From: Berghia stephanieae
Lineage: Eukaryota; Mollusca; Gastropoda; Nudibranchia; Aeolidiidae
Assembly: GCA_034508935.3 (NCBI GenBank)
Contig: CM067443.1
Location: forward strand, 127,990,849 to 128,054,848
DNA: 64,000 nucleotides
Direction: 5' to 3'
The translations under genes were made by a program, and so were the position numbers. Within the stretch, counting starts at the first letter, position 1. Each line of letters starts with the position of its first letter. Of this stretch, positions 11,611-24,568 are shown one piece after another. The notes under the pieces were generated by a model. That model ran no database searches, was not told the DNA's origin, and worked only from the letters and a program-made list of their open reading frames with translations.

Positions 11611-12321
11611 CAGTCAAAGCCGGTAATTGTATTGCAGCTTTATCGGAACAACCGCTTAATTGGAACTATTTGTATGTGAAAGAATTTTTTCTGCATAATT
11701 TCTACTGGTTAATCGAAACATGCCGATTAATTGGAACGATTTCAGAGCCTCAGCAAACGATTTATGATTTTTTTTTCTAAGTAATAAAAAACACGAGTAT
11801 TCCCATTGAAGACAAGAATGAGTCATTCTGTGAATTCAAATGGACCAATATGGCGGCATGACTCTATCCATGAGAGGGCAGATAATTATGTAAATTTTGA
11901 TTTGCTTTTGACGAGGCACGCCCCGTTGATTTATATTGCATACTGTGCTGTAGATTTTTATGGAATAGGACCCATGTGTCCTTGATTCATTTTGCCTCTT
12001 TTCGAGATGTGGGTGTAATAGCAGTTTCATATGAATGTAAAGTAAAAAGATAAAAAGGTTAGCAATCTCTTTTATCTACCAACATGGCTACACACATAGC
12101 TACAGGTACAGAGAAGAATGGAATATAATATTTTAGACATATATATATAAGGATGCTTTGTATGATTATACATAAATATATAGTCACTGGAAAAGATGTG
12201 TGCAGTCTTGATAAGTAGTTCCAATGGAGGCCACAATCGGAATCGAATATATATTTGGATCGCCGCTTAAAAGGAACAATTTCTGTGGAACTGCGCTGTT
12301 CCGATTAAGCTGCGTGCACTG
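11611..12321. mobile_element. Probable pogo/Tigger-type MITE
   Basis: The element is bounded by TA dinucleotides and CAGT...ACTG. The left end runs into 'gcagctttatcggaacaa', and the reverse complement of the right end reads 'gcagcttaatcggaacag'. These ends are typical of pogo-group elements. No transposase is present, so it is non-autonomous. Of the three pogo-like elements in the window, this one has the weakest termini. Confidence 0.5.
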
Positions 12322-12620
12322 TATACCCTAGCAGTTCATTATAATATGTTTATTGTTGAGTAACTAACTCCATCACAAAACAAATTGCATATAATTTAGT
12401 TGTTTAGAAGATGTCAAATTTAATGTACATTGCAGTTTTTATTATAAAATGATTTCTTTCTTTCGTGACCATGATAATGTTGTGCTGGCTGAACTTTTTA
12501 TGAATTTATTTTCCCTTGACAGATCATAATTCACATTTTGAAAATATATCACGATGATTTATTCTTATTTTTATGAGAAATTGCTGCACAAATGGATCAC
12601 AAATTTACATATAAACAATC
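12322..12620. other. AT-rich DNA, no gene seen
   Basis: No coding or repeat signal recognised. Confidence 0.5.
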
Positions 12621-12739
12621 CTCCCCCCCCCCCTACCCGTATTATACCATCCTTCAGGCATTTTTAAGTACATGGTTTAAATAGGCCTATAGTTGATAAA
12701 ATTATAGCTCTCCTATCTTACTTACCTCGTTCGAAATCT
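12621..12739 (+). repeat. Direct repeat copy 2 (poly-C plus 101-bp unit)
   Basis: About 97% identical to 9820-9920 over 101 bp, and likewise preceded by a C-rich run. Confidence 0.85.
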
Positions 12740-12962
12740 CGAGCTTTATTTTACCAGCCATACATCAAATATCAATGCAATATTATTTTCAATAGTGTGC
12801 CTACTCTGAAACGCAAGACTTGTCCAAAATCAATCACCATATTTCTGGTTGCTCAGAAGACCAAAAACCTAAATCTATTACCCGTGTATAAACATTGTAA
12901 GCCACATTTCCTTGAAAAATGAGTTAATATATTAAAACACATTACATATGAATTATAAACTT

Positions 12963-13257
12963 AAGCATTTATATAGCGCAATATCCACTAAATATGCTCA
13001 AAGCGCTTTACAAAGAGTCTCTGACCAACAACAACACGTAACACGTAGAACAAGACATGATGCTTGTTAGGCGAAATTATATTTTTTCCGACAAAGACAA
13101 CGCTGTTCATTGCCAGGTACTCATTTTACACCTGAGTACGGTGAGATAATGTGAGTAAAGAGCCTTTTCCAAGGACTCAACTATACTCCGAGTGAGGCAT
13201 AAACCCAGGGCCTTCCGATCCGAAAGCGGCTGACATGCCACAAGACCACATAGCCAC
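12963..13257 (-). mobile_element. SINE family A, full length
   Basis: The tail end (left) starts 'ttatatagcgcaatatcc'. The tRNA-like head (right) ends 'ccacaagaccacatagcc'. It is moderately diverged from the young copies. Confidence 0.85.
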
Positions 13258-13410
13258 ATTATACTTTATTATTACATTTTTCTAGTTTGGATAATTAATT
13301 TTAAAAAAAGAAAGAAAACAAATTCCATTTTATCGAATTGCAACTGACATTCTATTGTTTTCGGTGCAACTTTATGGTTGATTTTCTCACTTGCACTTTA
13401 AAAAATAATT

Positions 13411-13709
13411 GAGCGTTTATATATAGCAATATCCACTAAACGTGCTTAACGCGGTGGACCAGGGGTCTCTATAGCAACACTTCACATGTAGGACAAGACA
13501 TGACGCCTGTTAAGCGATATGACATTTTTTACAGACAGTGAAAACGCTGTTCTCGACCAGGCAATCATTTTACATTTGAGTACGATGAGAGAATAAGAGT
13601 GAGAGCCTTTTCCAAGGACTCAACTATGCGCCGCTCAGAGCGAGATTCGAACCCAGGAGCTTCCGATCCGAAGGCGATTGTCACACCACAAAACTACATC
13701 GCCACACAT
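13411..13709 (-). mobile_element. SINE family A, full length, diverged
   Basis: Same layout and orientation as the copy 150 bp to its left. The B box is visible as 'gattcgaaccc' on the plus strand. Confidence 0.85.
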
Positions 13710-13888
13710 TGTGGGTAAACAGGTTCATGTATGGGGCACAGAAATGGGATAATTTTTGTAACTTTTTTTTCACAGCCTGTAACTTGGTAGTTCAAGAACA
13801 TTTTGTGCGATTTTTTTCCTTAATTCATACGAGATAAGAATGTGGCTTGCTAGAATGATTCTTAGCAATTTTCATCTCAAGAAAAACC

Positions 13889-13906
13889 ATAATAATAATA
13901 ATAATA

Positions 13907-13981
<75 letters not shown>
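13889..13981. repeat. (TAA)n microsatellite
   Basis: About 90 bp of ATA repeats, followed by (GAAT)n at 13983-13998. Confidence 0.95.
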
Positions 13982-13982
<1 letters not shown>

Positions 13983-14059
13983 GAATGAATGAATGAATAA
14001 ACAAATAAGTAAATAATATCAGTCGTGAAATCTGAAAACTACGCTTATTAGGTTGTACT

Positions 14060-14083
14060 ATTAGTAGCAGTAGTAGTAGTAGC

Positions 14084-14152
<69 letters not shown>

Positions 14153-14210
14153 TAGTAGTAGTAGTAGTAGTAGTATTTAGTAATAGTAGTAGTAGTAGTA
14201 GTAGTAGTAA

Positions 14211-14252
<42 letters not shown>

Positions 14253-14267
14253 CAGTAGCATTAGTAA

Positions 14268-14346
<79 letters not shown>
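14060..14346. repeat. (TAG)n microsatellite
   Basis: About 290 bp of nearly pure TAG repeats. The poly-Leu, poly-Thr and poly-Tyr frames over it are artefacts. Confidence 0.95.
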
Positions 14347-14523
14347 TAGACTCACAGTTTTGATTTAAAATATCGCCGAAATAACATGAATAATGAACAT
14401 TCAAATAATTTTTGTAATGAAATTCTGATTGAAAAGACCAATGTTCATGACGTTTCCATACATGACATTGGAATCGCCCACTTTTCGAACTGGGTGCTGC
14501 TTTTTTAAAGTGATCTCTTTTTT

Positions 14524-17500
14524 ATTATACTTACTTACTATCCAGCTTCGTTCTCATTGACGTTGGCTGCTCGCACTCTGCGATGACAAAAGTCTGCCCA
14601 TTCCTTTCGTCTGTTGACGGTATTGGATAACTCTCTTCCATTCATCTCTGTCCATTCTAGGATGTTTTTTATATAACTAGGCCTAGGTCTTCCCCTTCTT
14701 CGTTTGCCCTCCATTTCCCCCAGTACCACATCATAAGGGTGCATGGGTTTCGGCATATTTGACCGGGGAAAAAAGAGTTTTTTTTCTCCTTTTGATTACA
14801 TTTAATAGTTTTGGCATGACTTCCAGCTCTTCCAGTATGCTGTTATTTGTTCTTCTTTCCCTCCAGCTTATCCTCATCATCCTTCTGTAAAACCACATTT
14901 CAGCAGAGTTTATACGTTTCATGTCTTTGTTCTTGAGGGTACATCCTTCTGCGCCGTAGGTCATCACTGTCCACACCAATACTTTTACTAGTTTTTTTTT
15001 TCAAATTTTGTCCTATGGATTTGTCTGTCCAGATATTATTTAGAGAGGTCATTCTTTTTTTTTTCGCCATTGCAATTCGGTCATTTAAATCCAAAATGAG
15101 ACACACCTTCAATCTCTTCGTTTTTAATAAGTATGGCTTGATCTTTAATTTCTCCGATTTGCATGTATTTTGTCATTTTGGCATTTAGTTTGGGGCCTTT
15201 AAGCTCAACCTGCATTGTTTAGATCATTAATGACTGTTGTTGCTTCTGTAAGGATTGTTCGTAAGGATTGAGGTGCCATCTGCATATCTGAGATTTGATA
15301 TTTTTCGACCTCCTATTTTAATTCCAAAATTTTCAGCAGCTGCTTCTCTCATTATTTGTTCGGTGTATGTGCTGAATAGATGTGGTGACAGAATGCAACC
15401 TTGTCTTACACCTGCTCCTATTGTGAAGCATTCATTGTGTTTGTTGTTCCAGTGAATTCTAAGTTCCTGGTTTGTGTATAAAGATTGCATGAGGGCAATA
15501 AGGTGTGATGGGAAACTCATTTCGTGTAGGGTCTGAAAAAGTGGTTTATGTTCAACACTGTCAAACGCGTTGCTGTAATCTATGAAGATGATGTATATCT
15601 CTTTGTGAATTTCATTTAGTTTTTCTAAGATGACTTGAAGTGCGCAGAGCATGTCTCCAGTATCTCTACCTGGTCTGAAACCTGCCTGTTCCTCTGCTAG
15701 TTCTGTTTCTATTTTAACTTTTAATCTTTCTAGGATGACATAGAGCATGATTTTACTAGCATAACTAATGAGTGCTATGGCTCTGTAATTGCTGCACTCC
15801 TTTGTGTCTCCTGATTTATGTAGCATTACAATTTCTTGTTATTTCCATTCCTCTGGCCATTGACATGTCTCTTGCATCATAGTGAGTGTAGGATCTTCAC
15901 TGCATGTTCTCCATTCGCTTTTATAAGTTCTACTGGGATGCTGGATAAAACAATTTCTATTTTGTGTATCATTGGTGCTGGCTCTTTTGGTTCTATGCTG
16001 TTTTGAAAGTTTATGTCCTTCGCCTATTGTGATTTGAAGAGTTGTTCTCCATTACTCCTTGATCGCATCATGATTTGTTCAGGATCTGTTAGGGTATGTC
16101 CTCGGTAGTCTTTTATTGCCAATTGGTTAGGCTTGAACTGCTTTTGTTTCAGTGTATTGATTTTATCATACATTTCATTTGACATATTGCAACGATCAAA
16201 TAGATTTATGTTACATTTAAATTTTCCTTTTTAGACAGGCTTGTTTATCTTCCTAGATATGCTTTTTGACATGCCCTTTCAGTTTTTTGTATTATTTCAT
16301 TTATCCTATAATTCTGGTCTCTCTTTTACTGTTAGTCAGATTGATAGTTTCTTCGCTTATCCATGGTTTTGACTTTTTCTTTCGTTTTCGTCCAAGGATA
16401 GAGTCTGCTGTTTCGTGATATCTATTTCTCATATTTATCATAGATCTTGTGGTGTTTTTTTCATCTTGGGTGTCACAGAGGGCATCAAATCGGTTTTCTG
16501 TTTCGACAATAAATACGGCGTTTTTTTGCTGGATCTTTTAGTTTGTGTCATATCGGATCACCCGTGATTCTGCTTTTCTCTGTCTAAAACCTTTCATCTT
16601 AAATGTTTGCTGTCAAAAGGATATGGTCGGTGTCATAGTCTGCACCTGGTTTTGTTGTGCAATCAGAAAAACTTGTAAACGACCTTTTACTGGTTAGAAT
16701 GTAGTCTATCCAGTTCTTTGTGAGTCCATCCGGTGAGGTCCAGGTGTATTTCCTTCTTGCGTGTCGTTTGAACCCAGGTGCTGAGTATCATAAGATTGTT
16801 GGTTTGTGTGAAAGTGAGAAGGTGTTCCCCTGAGTCATTTTTGTACCTGGACCGCGTGCGCCTAATCCTCTGTCCTTGTTGGCGCCCTCACCAACTTTTG
16901 TATTAAAGTCACCCATGATATTGAGGGCATCTCGAGGTTTTACTTCTTCTTTTACTGATTGTAACTCGTTGTAGAAAATTTCAATTTCTTCCTCGTTATG
17001 TGTTGACATTGGAGCATAGACCAGTATGATGGTGGTAGTTACTGGTTTCGTATCGAGGTGCATAACAAGTATACTTTCTTATACAGGGTTGTAGCTTATC
17101 AGACTTTTTTTTAGCTTGACGGTCAAGGATTATAGCAACTCCTGCCTGTCCCTTGTTTACCCCGCTGTTTTGTCATCTTCATGTGCAGGTTTTGTGGCAA
17201 GGGTATACGTCGTTCCAGACGGTTATGGCCGCTAATCATTTCAGTCTCTGATGCGCCCCTGAAATATACCGATGCCTTTCCACCTCTCGCCTTTCAAGCC
17301 GTTTTCCTGATTCGTGGATCTTCCGTCTTTTCCGCCGACAGATGTGTATACTTCGGAGGAGACACTTTCCTCGTTTTTAATTTCGTCCACTTAGTTTCGC
17401 CGACCAGCCAAAGTCGTTGCCCGGGGATTGTGGTGCCGTATACTAGCATACACCGTGAACTATGCGTGAACTAGACGTGAGCGGGGGTACCAAATTATAG

Positions 17501-17545
17501 GATCCTGGCCATCCCGAAAGATGTGGCTGCCTCTCACCGTGAGGT
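14524..17545 (-). mobile_element. Decayed RTE (BovB-like) LINE
   Basis: This is a near-full-length non-LTR retrotransposon read right to left. The 5' part still shows 'VYFRGASETEMISGHNRL' and 'KKSLISYNPV' in broken frames. The endonuclease piece (17063-16788) has 'ILVYAPMS' and 'IMGDFNTKVG'. The RT piece (15826-15227) has 'AGFRPGRDTGDML', 'FIDYSNAFDS' and 'GAGVRQGCILSPHLF', but the catalytic YADD reads YADG. The C-terminal piece (14756-14538) ends 'GKRRRGRPRPSYIKN...EWT'. Several frameshifts and stops separate the pieces, so it cannot make a working protein. The 3' end terminates in a short AAGT-like tail. The protein signatures match the BovB/'craniofacial development protein 2-like' type of RTE element. 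Confidence 0.85.
15227..15826 (-). pseudogene. Reverse transcriptase domain piece of the RTE LINE
   Basis: This is the longest open segment (199 residues) of the decayed LINE, covering RT fingers and palm. The first catalytic Asp is kept in 'FIDYSNAFDS', but the second motif is YADG instead of YADD, which on its own should abolish polymerase activity. Upstream, the frame is closed by a stop. Confidence 0.8.
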
Positions 17546-18954
17546 GCTAACAATAAACAACTCAAGTCTAATCCCCCATATCATAATTTGATCATACTCA
17601 TGTCAAAAATCGTATCTAATCATCGATTTAAAAAAAATAATTGGTCAATTTGTTTACGGAAACAAAACAAGAGACACATACGACAAATGCAATAAGAAGC
17701 GCAAATTTCAAATTTCAGGCACTTTGATTTCTCCTTCCTTTTTTTTTTTAAATTTTTTTTTTTGTTGCATGGAAATATTGCCCGAATATATACCGCTCAT
17801 GGCGGTGTCAGGATCGACATATAACGGGTGGGAAAAAAACCCTGTAGTCCCGAAACTATAAACGATGCAAATCTGAAAGTTTACCACACAAACAAACACA
17901 CCGCATTTTTACCATGTCAAAGATTTGGAACGTGATTCTCAAATGTTGATATAATCTGGCGATCCCCCATTTTGCTTTATGATTATGCGTACCTTTTTCC
18001 CAGGTCCAATTGATATTCTTATTAATTGAATAGTGATTTGCTCCCATGCATTTTGAATTAACTCTTTTTAACTCGGTATCTGTGTAAACCGTTGTATGAT
18101 CCGTATACACCATGTTGGACATAAGTAACCAAGCAGACACTATAATTTAATTTGATAAACCTATTACAATTGCTTTCGTGGTAAAATCTATTCAGTGAAA
18201 TGTCTGATTTTGTTTGACTCTTCACAACCTTGTTATTTTGTAGCAAATACTAAAAACAAGACGCAAGTTTTGAAACTTTTGATATCGTGATTTTTAAACG
18301 ACTTTGGTATAACTGACAGAGTTTGTTAACAATAAAGGAATTTTATTTAAACTAGGCACGTATTAACTTAAGGTTTTGTTCTTCTAGCTCGTAAAAATCG
18401 AATGGTTCTATTTGCTACTTTGTATTGAAACAGCGTTCATACTTTTTTCTGGGTTTTGTTTTCTCGCACCCTAAATAATCGCAATGGATTTCCCGAAACA
18501 GGATTAGAAACGCGTGAATCGACAGATAAAAGTCAACCCAGAGACAAGCGAATGAAGTGACGGTTTAGTCTCCCTCCATTAGATTTGAAAGTAAAGTTTT
18601 CCATTCCCGATAGAATCAATGAGATTTCTAATGAACGGTTTAGCTGTCACATAAACTTTTAATACAGAATGAACTCTAAAAGGATCAAAATTTCAAAGAT
18701 GTCGACATGTAAGCAAAGCATATATTCGAGAATAATTTTTTAAAAAACATCTCGTAATATCAATCGGGTTTTTTTCTTGTATTTTTTCTTAATGGTATAT
18801 CTACACTAGAATCATAATTTATACCTTTTTCCACCCCCCGCCCCTTGTAATATCGAGCAGATCGAGGTGCTTGTTGTTATTTATATCTGATTGCCTATTA
18901 CTTTCAATATCGTTTATTGTTTAAAATGTGTTGATTCAAACACGTGAACTTTTA
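17546..18954. other. AT-rich DNA, no gene seen
   Basis: Only short random open frames are present. I recognise nothing in this stretch. Confidence 0.5.
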
Positions 18955-19267
18955 TAAAGGTCAAAATCCACTTTATCAAATGACAACACAGTCCATAACA
19001 ATAGGTCCTAGGTCAAAAGCAACTCTTAACATGTCAAGCCTGTAACAAGCCTGGCGCCTGTAAAGGCACTATTTAACTCCCCCCCCCCCCCCCTCCCGTG
19101 AATTCTGTTTACCGGGCAGTTACTCATATTTTACATCTAATTAATAAGAAAAAATGGGAGTAAAAAGCATTTTCCAAGGGCCAATTTTGCACCGCCATGG
19201 CGGGTATTGCACCAAGGTATTCAGAGGTCAGAAGCCGAGTGTCATACCCCAAAACTAAAAGGCCGCA
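18955..19267 (-). mobile_element. SINE family A, old copy
   Basis: Heavily diverged, but the order of family blocks is kept ('tataaaggtcaaaatccac', 'ctggcgcctgt', 'ttttccaagggccaa', and tRNA head remnant at 19200-19267). A C14 run sits in the body. Confidence 0.65.
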
Positions 19268-19896
19268 CAAAATCTTGATCTAAAATTTCAAAACATGGTT
19301 TTGATATAGAAGGAACGAAGGTAACGTCACTCAGCTCTTTGTTACCGTTTTCAGCAAGCCATTTTAATGATTAGTTCTCACTAAATCATATCAATCATCA
19401 GACTACAGTTTTGTGTGTTATATTTAATTTGACTGGCGGATGTCGTGAGTATTTTACCTCAACGCATAGCATTTAAATCAGAGAGTTTAATTATAACGAA
19501 AAAATAAGACAACAAAGGATTCCTCCAGAGTAAATGAGAACCAACGGGAGATTGTGTCTGTATGATTATACAACTTTTGTTGGTGTCTTATTTAGACCTG
19601 GGAACAAACGTCATATGGAAAGGCTCTACACCAGAATTTTGCGTCTGTCAATGGGATTCATAGAAAGAATGGTTACATCGAACTCTCATTATAGTCCGTT
19701 CCCCAGCCCGTGCGCACGCGTTGACAACCTATTGATGGATTTTAATAATTGACTCAAACACTAAAATTGTTTGTGACGTTAAGCAGAATATTTGCACTGG
19801 TTACAATACCATATTTTTGGATTTTTCTTCATTACGGTATATATAAAAAACAAAGAGTCTAGTATGAGTGAACATTTGGATGATTTACAATAACTA
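19268..19896. other. AT-rich DNA, no gene seen
   Basis: A 72-codon open frame at 19534-19752 has no recognisable features. It was not called. Confidence 0.45.
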
Positions 19897-20068
19897 TATA
19901 GATGCTGTGCGCTTGGCGAAGAAACACACAAAACCATGTGTAACCTTTACCGTTTATAGTCTGGTTACTACAATTTAATGAGAATTATTCATAAACATCG
20001 ATGGCAAAAAAAACAAAAAACAAAACAATATCAAAGACCTGAGTGGCGTCAACTTCGTTCTATCTATA
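19897..20068 (+). mobile_element. Short inverted-repeat MITE, copy 3 (degenerate)
   Basis: It shares 'gcgcttggc', 'gtttatagtctggtta' and the right-end 'tatctata' with 4115-4306. Confidence 0.5.
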
Positions 20069-20321
20069 TACACACGGAATTCTGTTGTGATTACAATAAT
20101 TGCTCTCGCCAATAACAGGCTTGGCCATGGGATTAATTTTCACGAGATTCATGTACCTACTCTACTCACTCATTTTGCCACGCTGGGTTCAATTGGACTC
20201 AGCAAATTGTACTCTCTGTACAGTTCTGACAGAACCAATGGGCATGATCTATACTACATTTCCATGTGCTCGAGGTCATTGGTCACATTGGAATGTGTGC
20301 TCAAAGTGACCCCACATTTTT

Positions 20322-20623
20322 TGGAGCTTTTATATAACGCAAAATCCACTAAACGTGCTCAAAGCGCTTTACAAGGGGTCCCTGGCCAACAGCAACACAT
20401 AACATGTAGGACGAGACATGACGCCTGTCAGGCGATATTACAATTTTTTTGGGACAGAGACAACGCTGTTAACGGCCAGGTACTCATTTTACACCTGAGT
20501 ACGGTGAAAGAATGTGAGTAAAGAGCCTTCTCCAAGGACTCAAGTATGCGCCGAGCGAGGCTCGAACCCAGGACCTTCCGATCCGAAAGCGAGTGTCATA
20601 CCACTAGACCACATAGCCGCATG
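20322..20623 (-). mobile_element. SINE family A, full length, young
   Basis: This is close to consensus. The minus strand begins with tRNA-like 'gcggctatgtggtctagtgg', has B box 'gggttcgagcc', and ends 'gcgttatataaaagctcc'. Confidence 0.92.
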
Positions 20624-22014
20624 TTCACAGTTTTTTATCACGATTGGTCATTTTGTTCAGCTTGACACATGGGTATGTTTACAACTTTCATAAACAAAGC
20701 AGCGTGTTTACATTTCTGAAGAAATATCCAATCGTTGGACAGCAACAAATCATGTGATTGATGACTTTGTTGGACGAAAACATGAAATATAGATCGCTCC
20801 CATTGTTAAAATTAATAGTTGAAAGGAAGAGGCGTAACTTACTGCTGTGATTTGTACATTCATAAAAACGGATTACAATATGGATTAAGCATGCAAATTT
20901 GTCACAATGAGGAGTACAGCACTGAAAATTTACAAGTATTTCTCCAGAAAGGCGAAGTGCGGAATTCTTTTTCATGGCATGCGGCGAATAGTAGTTCTAT
21001 TAATAGGTGGCACACAATCAGAAACTCTGAGGGCAACTGTCAAATTAATAATTATGTTATATTAATTATGCATCTCTTGTATTTGAAAAAGGCGGTTCCG
21101 TTGAAAGGTTATGCTGTACAAAACATACATGGAACCTGTTTGGTTTTAAAGAAGTTTAGATTCAGTGATATTTCACATTATAACATTGAAAGTGCCCCCC
21201 CCCCAACCCTCAACTGAACATAATCCAAGAATGGTGAACATGTACCGTACTCTATGGGTGACCAGTGGGTTTTTGTGGCATGTTTTGTGCGAACTTTATG
21301 AGTTCTCTTGCTTAACATTAGGTTGGGCGTTATGTCTTTTTGAAAGGCATATCACACACTTACCTCGTCATATCGATAAGGGCGTAACAATTGGTTTTAA
21401 AATAATATCTTTGTCCAAAAAATGTATACCTACATACCTAAAGGACGGGTGTCGTACAATATCGGATAAGATAAATTCTAAACGTGGTTGCCTGTTTCCA
21501 TCGTTGATAAGAACGGTTTAAATGCACTATTTTAAACAACTCAAAATTATTTGCTAAGCTACGCCACTGAATGCCACTTTGAAAGTGACTTTTTAAGATT
21601 ATTTTCCTCACGGGAAAGAGAATCAACACACCATTACGGTAAGCATTTTAAAGTTTGAGTCATATTATATTGCAAACGATGAAAAGATCAAAGAATTCAG
21701 CACTGTGAGAAGATTGCTTGGTCTATCACTCTCAGTATTCAAAATACGTAACGCCACGTAAACTATAAGCCCGCATCACGGCACGATTCTTAAGTTTGGA
21801 GGAATTTGCAAAATTCCGTGTGCATCGGACTTGGAACGGACTAGATATATAGCTGGGTCTTCTAGCGATAGTGCAGTGGTTTCCGTCTGAATTCCCATTC
21901 CGCCAACTTTCCATTTTTCTCGAGACAATAATTTGTTCTATCAAATTTGTCACTCTGAGCGTAGGTTTCGTTAACTATTCGTCTGGCACTTCCCCAATAT
22001 TTATTGAACAAAAA
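20624..22014. other. No gene supported
   Basis: Open frames of 132 and 118 codons (20819-21521) overlap in different frames without a domain, splice context or codon bias I can defend. A C-run lies near 21196. Confidence 0.4.
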
Positions 22015-22310
22015 TGAATATAATAGCTTCGAAAAAGAACAGAATGCCAAACACGGAACATTTTGAAATCAAAACCCTTCTTCAGCCAAGAAAAAAAAAA
22101 CACCAATTACAAACGCGGACAAGGCGTGCCCAATATAATTTCTCGCCGTGGTCTAGATTTTAAGTGATGTATTGATGTTTTTATTGTTTTTGTTATCGTC
22201 TGAAGAAAGGTTTTGGTTTTGTGCCCGAAATGTACCGTGTTTCGTATTTTGTTCTTTTTTTTTTTTCGAACCAGTTCTATTCGTTTTTGTTCATTACTTT
22301 TTACAGTCGA
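22015..22310. repeat. Inverted pair of hammerhead-bearing repeat arms (decayed)
   Basis: Right arm 22190-22310 (+) and left arm 22015-22090 (-) are inverted relatives. Both carry a hammerhead-like core remnant 'ctgaaga' followed by 'aaggtttt' or 'agggtttt'. In the right arm, 'cccgaaatgta' follows at the GAAAC position. A third relative is at 40140-40240 and a truncated one at 25965-26020. The layout mirrors the better preserved palindrome at 41666-42166. Confidence 0.5.
22200..22234 (+). ncRNA. Decayed hammerhead-like motif
   Basis: CTGAAGA, a G/C-poor stem II region, then GAAAT. The core has changes at the GAAAC box and the stem is weak, so activity is unlikely. Confidence 0.35.
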
Positions 22311-22535
22311 TAACTTCTAGCAGCTTAGTGTCACCTAAAATTACCCCACACTACGAACTACAGGCGACACTCTTCAAAATAAAATTGAAAGTAAGTATTC
22401 GTAGGTAGTTCTCAGGGAAGCAAATAATCCCATTGGTTGAACTATTAATGCAACTCAATGCTCACTTTCTTTTATTGTGCCGTCATTTTTTTTTTTTTTT
22501 TGTGGCCAGTTTTAGCTTTGAGTTGTTTGTGTTTT

Positions 22536-23104
22536 GTGTTTTTATGGGTTTTACGGCGTTTGCGATACTTTTTAGATCATTTCAACGCCAGTAAAAAGGA
22601 AGAAGGATAGTCAAAAATTGCTGGTTTACAATTAAAAAGACTCCCTCAAAAAAGTAGGACAAAGGAGCTGGGTCAAATCGTAGCCATCGAAAAGTTATAA
22701 CCTGACACAAAATGACGTCAAAATGCCAGTCTTTTGCCACAAAATAAAACAAATCGTGAGTTGTATTCAATAGTTCAGCCAATGAAATAACTTGTTTCCT
22801 TGAACTCTACTAACGACAACTCACAAGACGTTACACAAACCTAAAAAATGACGTCAAACTGCAGTCCTAAAGGGTTCTAGTGTAACGGTGGCTACGGTCA
22901 AATAGCGTAAAGAAGTAGGTTCCAAGAACATACTATCAAAGAGCTTAATTTGAAACCCAATAAGAATCCCATACAGACAGGACATCACTAAGAGAAGTAC
23001 CCATTAAAATGATGACAAATTATTCAAATCAAAGAATATAACAGTATACCTCCCAAAACTATAACTATACTTTTGACTGTTTCCTTCTCAGCAGAGGACC
23101 CCGG
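22536..23104 (-). repeat. Family R repeat, copy 1
   Basis: An unnamed ~500 bp dispersed repeat. On the minus strand it ends with 'ggcgttgaaatgatct', a short gap, a matching 'aacgccgtaaaaccc', and then an AAAC-rich tail. The right (5') end is cut by the family A SINE at 23108. Homologues lie at 24958, 25464, 29390, 31112, 31774, 32540, 35975 and 38108. Confidence 0.65.
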
Positions 23105-23107
23105 ATT

Positions 23108-23404
23108 GAGCTTTATATAGCGCAATATCCACTAAATGTGCTCAAAGCGCTTTACAAGGGGTCTCTGGTCAACAGCAACATTTAACATGTAGGACGGGAC
23201 ATGACACCTGTTAGGCGATATTACAATTTTTCGGACAAAGACAACGCTGTTAACGGCCAGGTACTCATTTTACACCTGAGTACGGTGAGAGAATGTGAGT
23301 AAAGAACCTTTTCCAAGGACTCAACTATGTGCCGAGCGCGGGGCTCGAACCCAGGACCTTCCGATCCGAAAGCAAGTGTCATACCACTAGACCACATAGC
23401 CGTA
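23108..23404 (-). mobile_element. SINE family A, full length, young
   Basis: Near-consensus copy inserted at the right end of a family R repeat. It is about 95% identical to the copy at 56554. Confidence 0.92.
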
Positions 23405-23577
23405 CCATCATCTTGTCAAAAAAATCTTACACCATCTATTATTTAATTTCAAAGAAGTTTCAAGTTCAAGTAAGCTTTCTGGCCAAAATTTTTAAAATGA
23501 AATATTTTGTACTATAAGTCTATGACAGAGTTCGCACAAACTAGGAATTGACAACCAATGAATCCTATCTATTAATT

Positions 23578-23992
<415 letters not shown>

Positions 23993-24030
23993 TATTCATC
24001 AAAAAATAATAATATGGAAATTCGTTTATT

Positions 24031-24568
24031 GTTGGCTAAAGAATTTTCTGGAATTATTTCAGTTATGGTCGGTTGAAATGGAGTGGAAAACTAGCTGTGT
24101 GAGTTTAAGGCAGCGTATTCCGTCATTTCCAACCCACTGCTGTTCTCAACATCTCAATCTCTCCTAAATAGACAATTAAATTTTTTTTAAAAAGACCCAA
24201 GTCAATTGCCTCACCAACTAAATCGCTCTTGAGAATCCTCCATGAGTCTGTGAAAAAAAAAGAAGTGATTTTCATTCAAGAATTTAAAGTCGCTTGCGGT
24301 GGCAAACAACAGGCATTACATTTAGATAGATACCTAGGTTGTTCGGCCCGCTCTCATGCGGAGAGTCCACAAGTATTATGATATTCAAATTCTATTTTCT
24401 CTATATTCTTCATTTCTACCAGTTTACAACGAACTATTGAATCAGTCGCATAATTTAAAAAAAAAAGACAAAGAATTGTTGCTTGGATTTCGACGGCGTC
24501 CAACACTTCTAAGGTTATTTCAACGCTAGTGAGGAGAAAGATGATGGGGTTGTTATATTTTTAAAACG
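24031..24568. other. AT-rich DNA, no gene seen
   Basis: A few polyA runs, and nothing assignable. Confidence 0.5.

Noticed and set aside
9801-12739. Possible LTRs of a retroelement
   Set aside because: Only 101 bp, no TG...CA ends, no primer-binding site and no coding sequence between the copies.
20819-21521. Two overlapping open frames of 132 and 118 codons
   Set aside because: Different frames, no recognisable motif, no splice logic connecting them.
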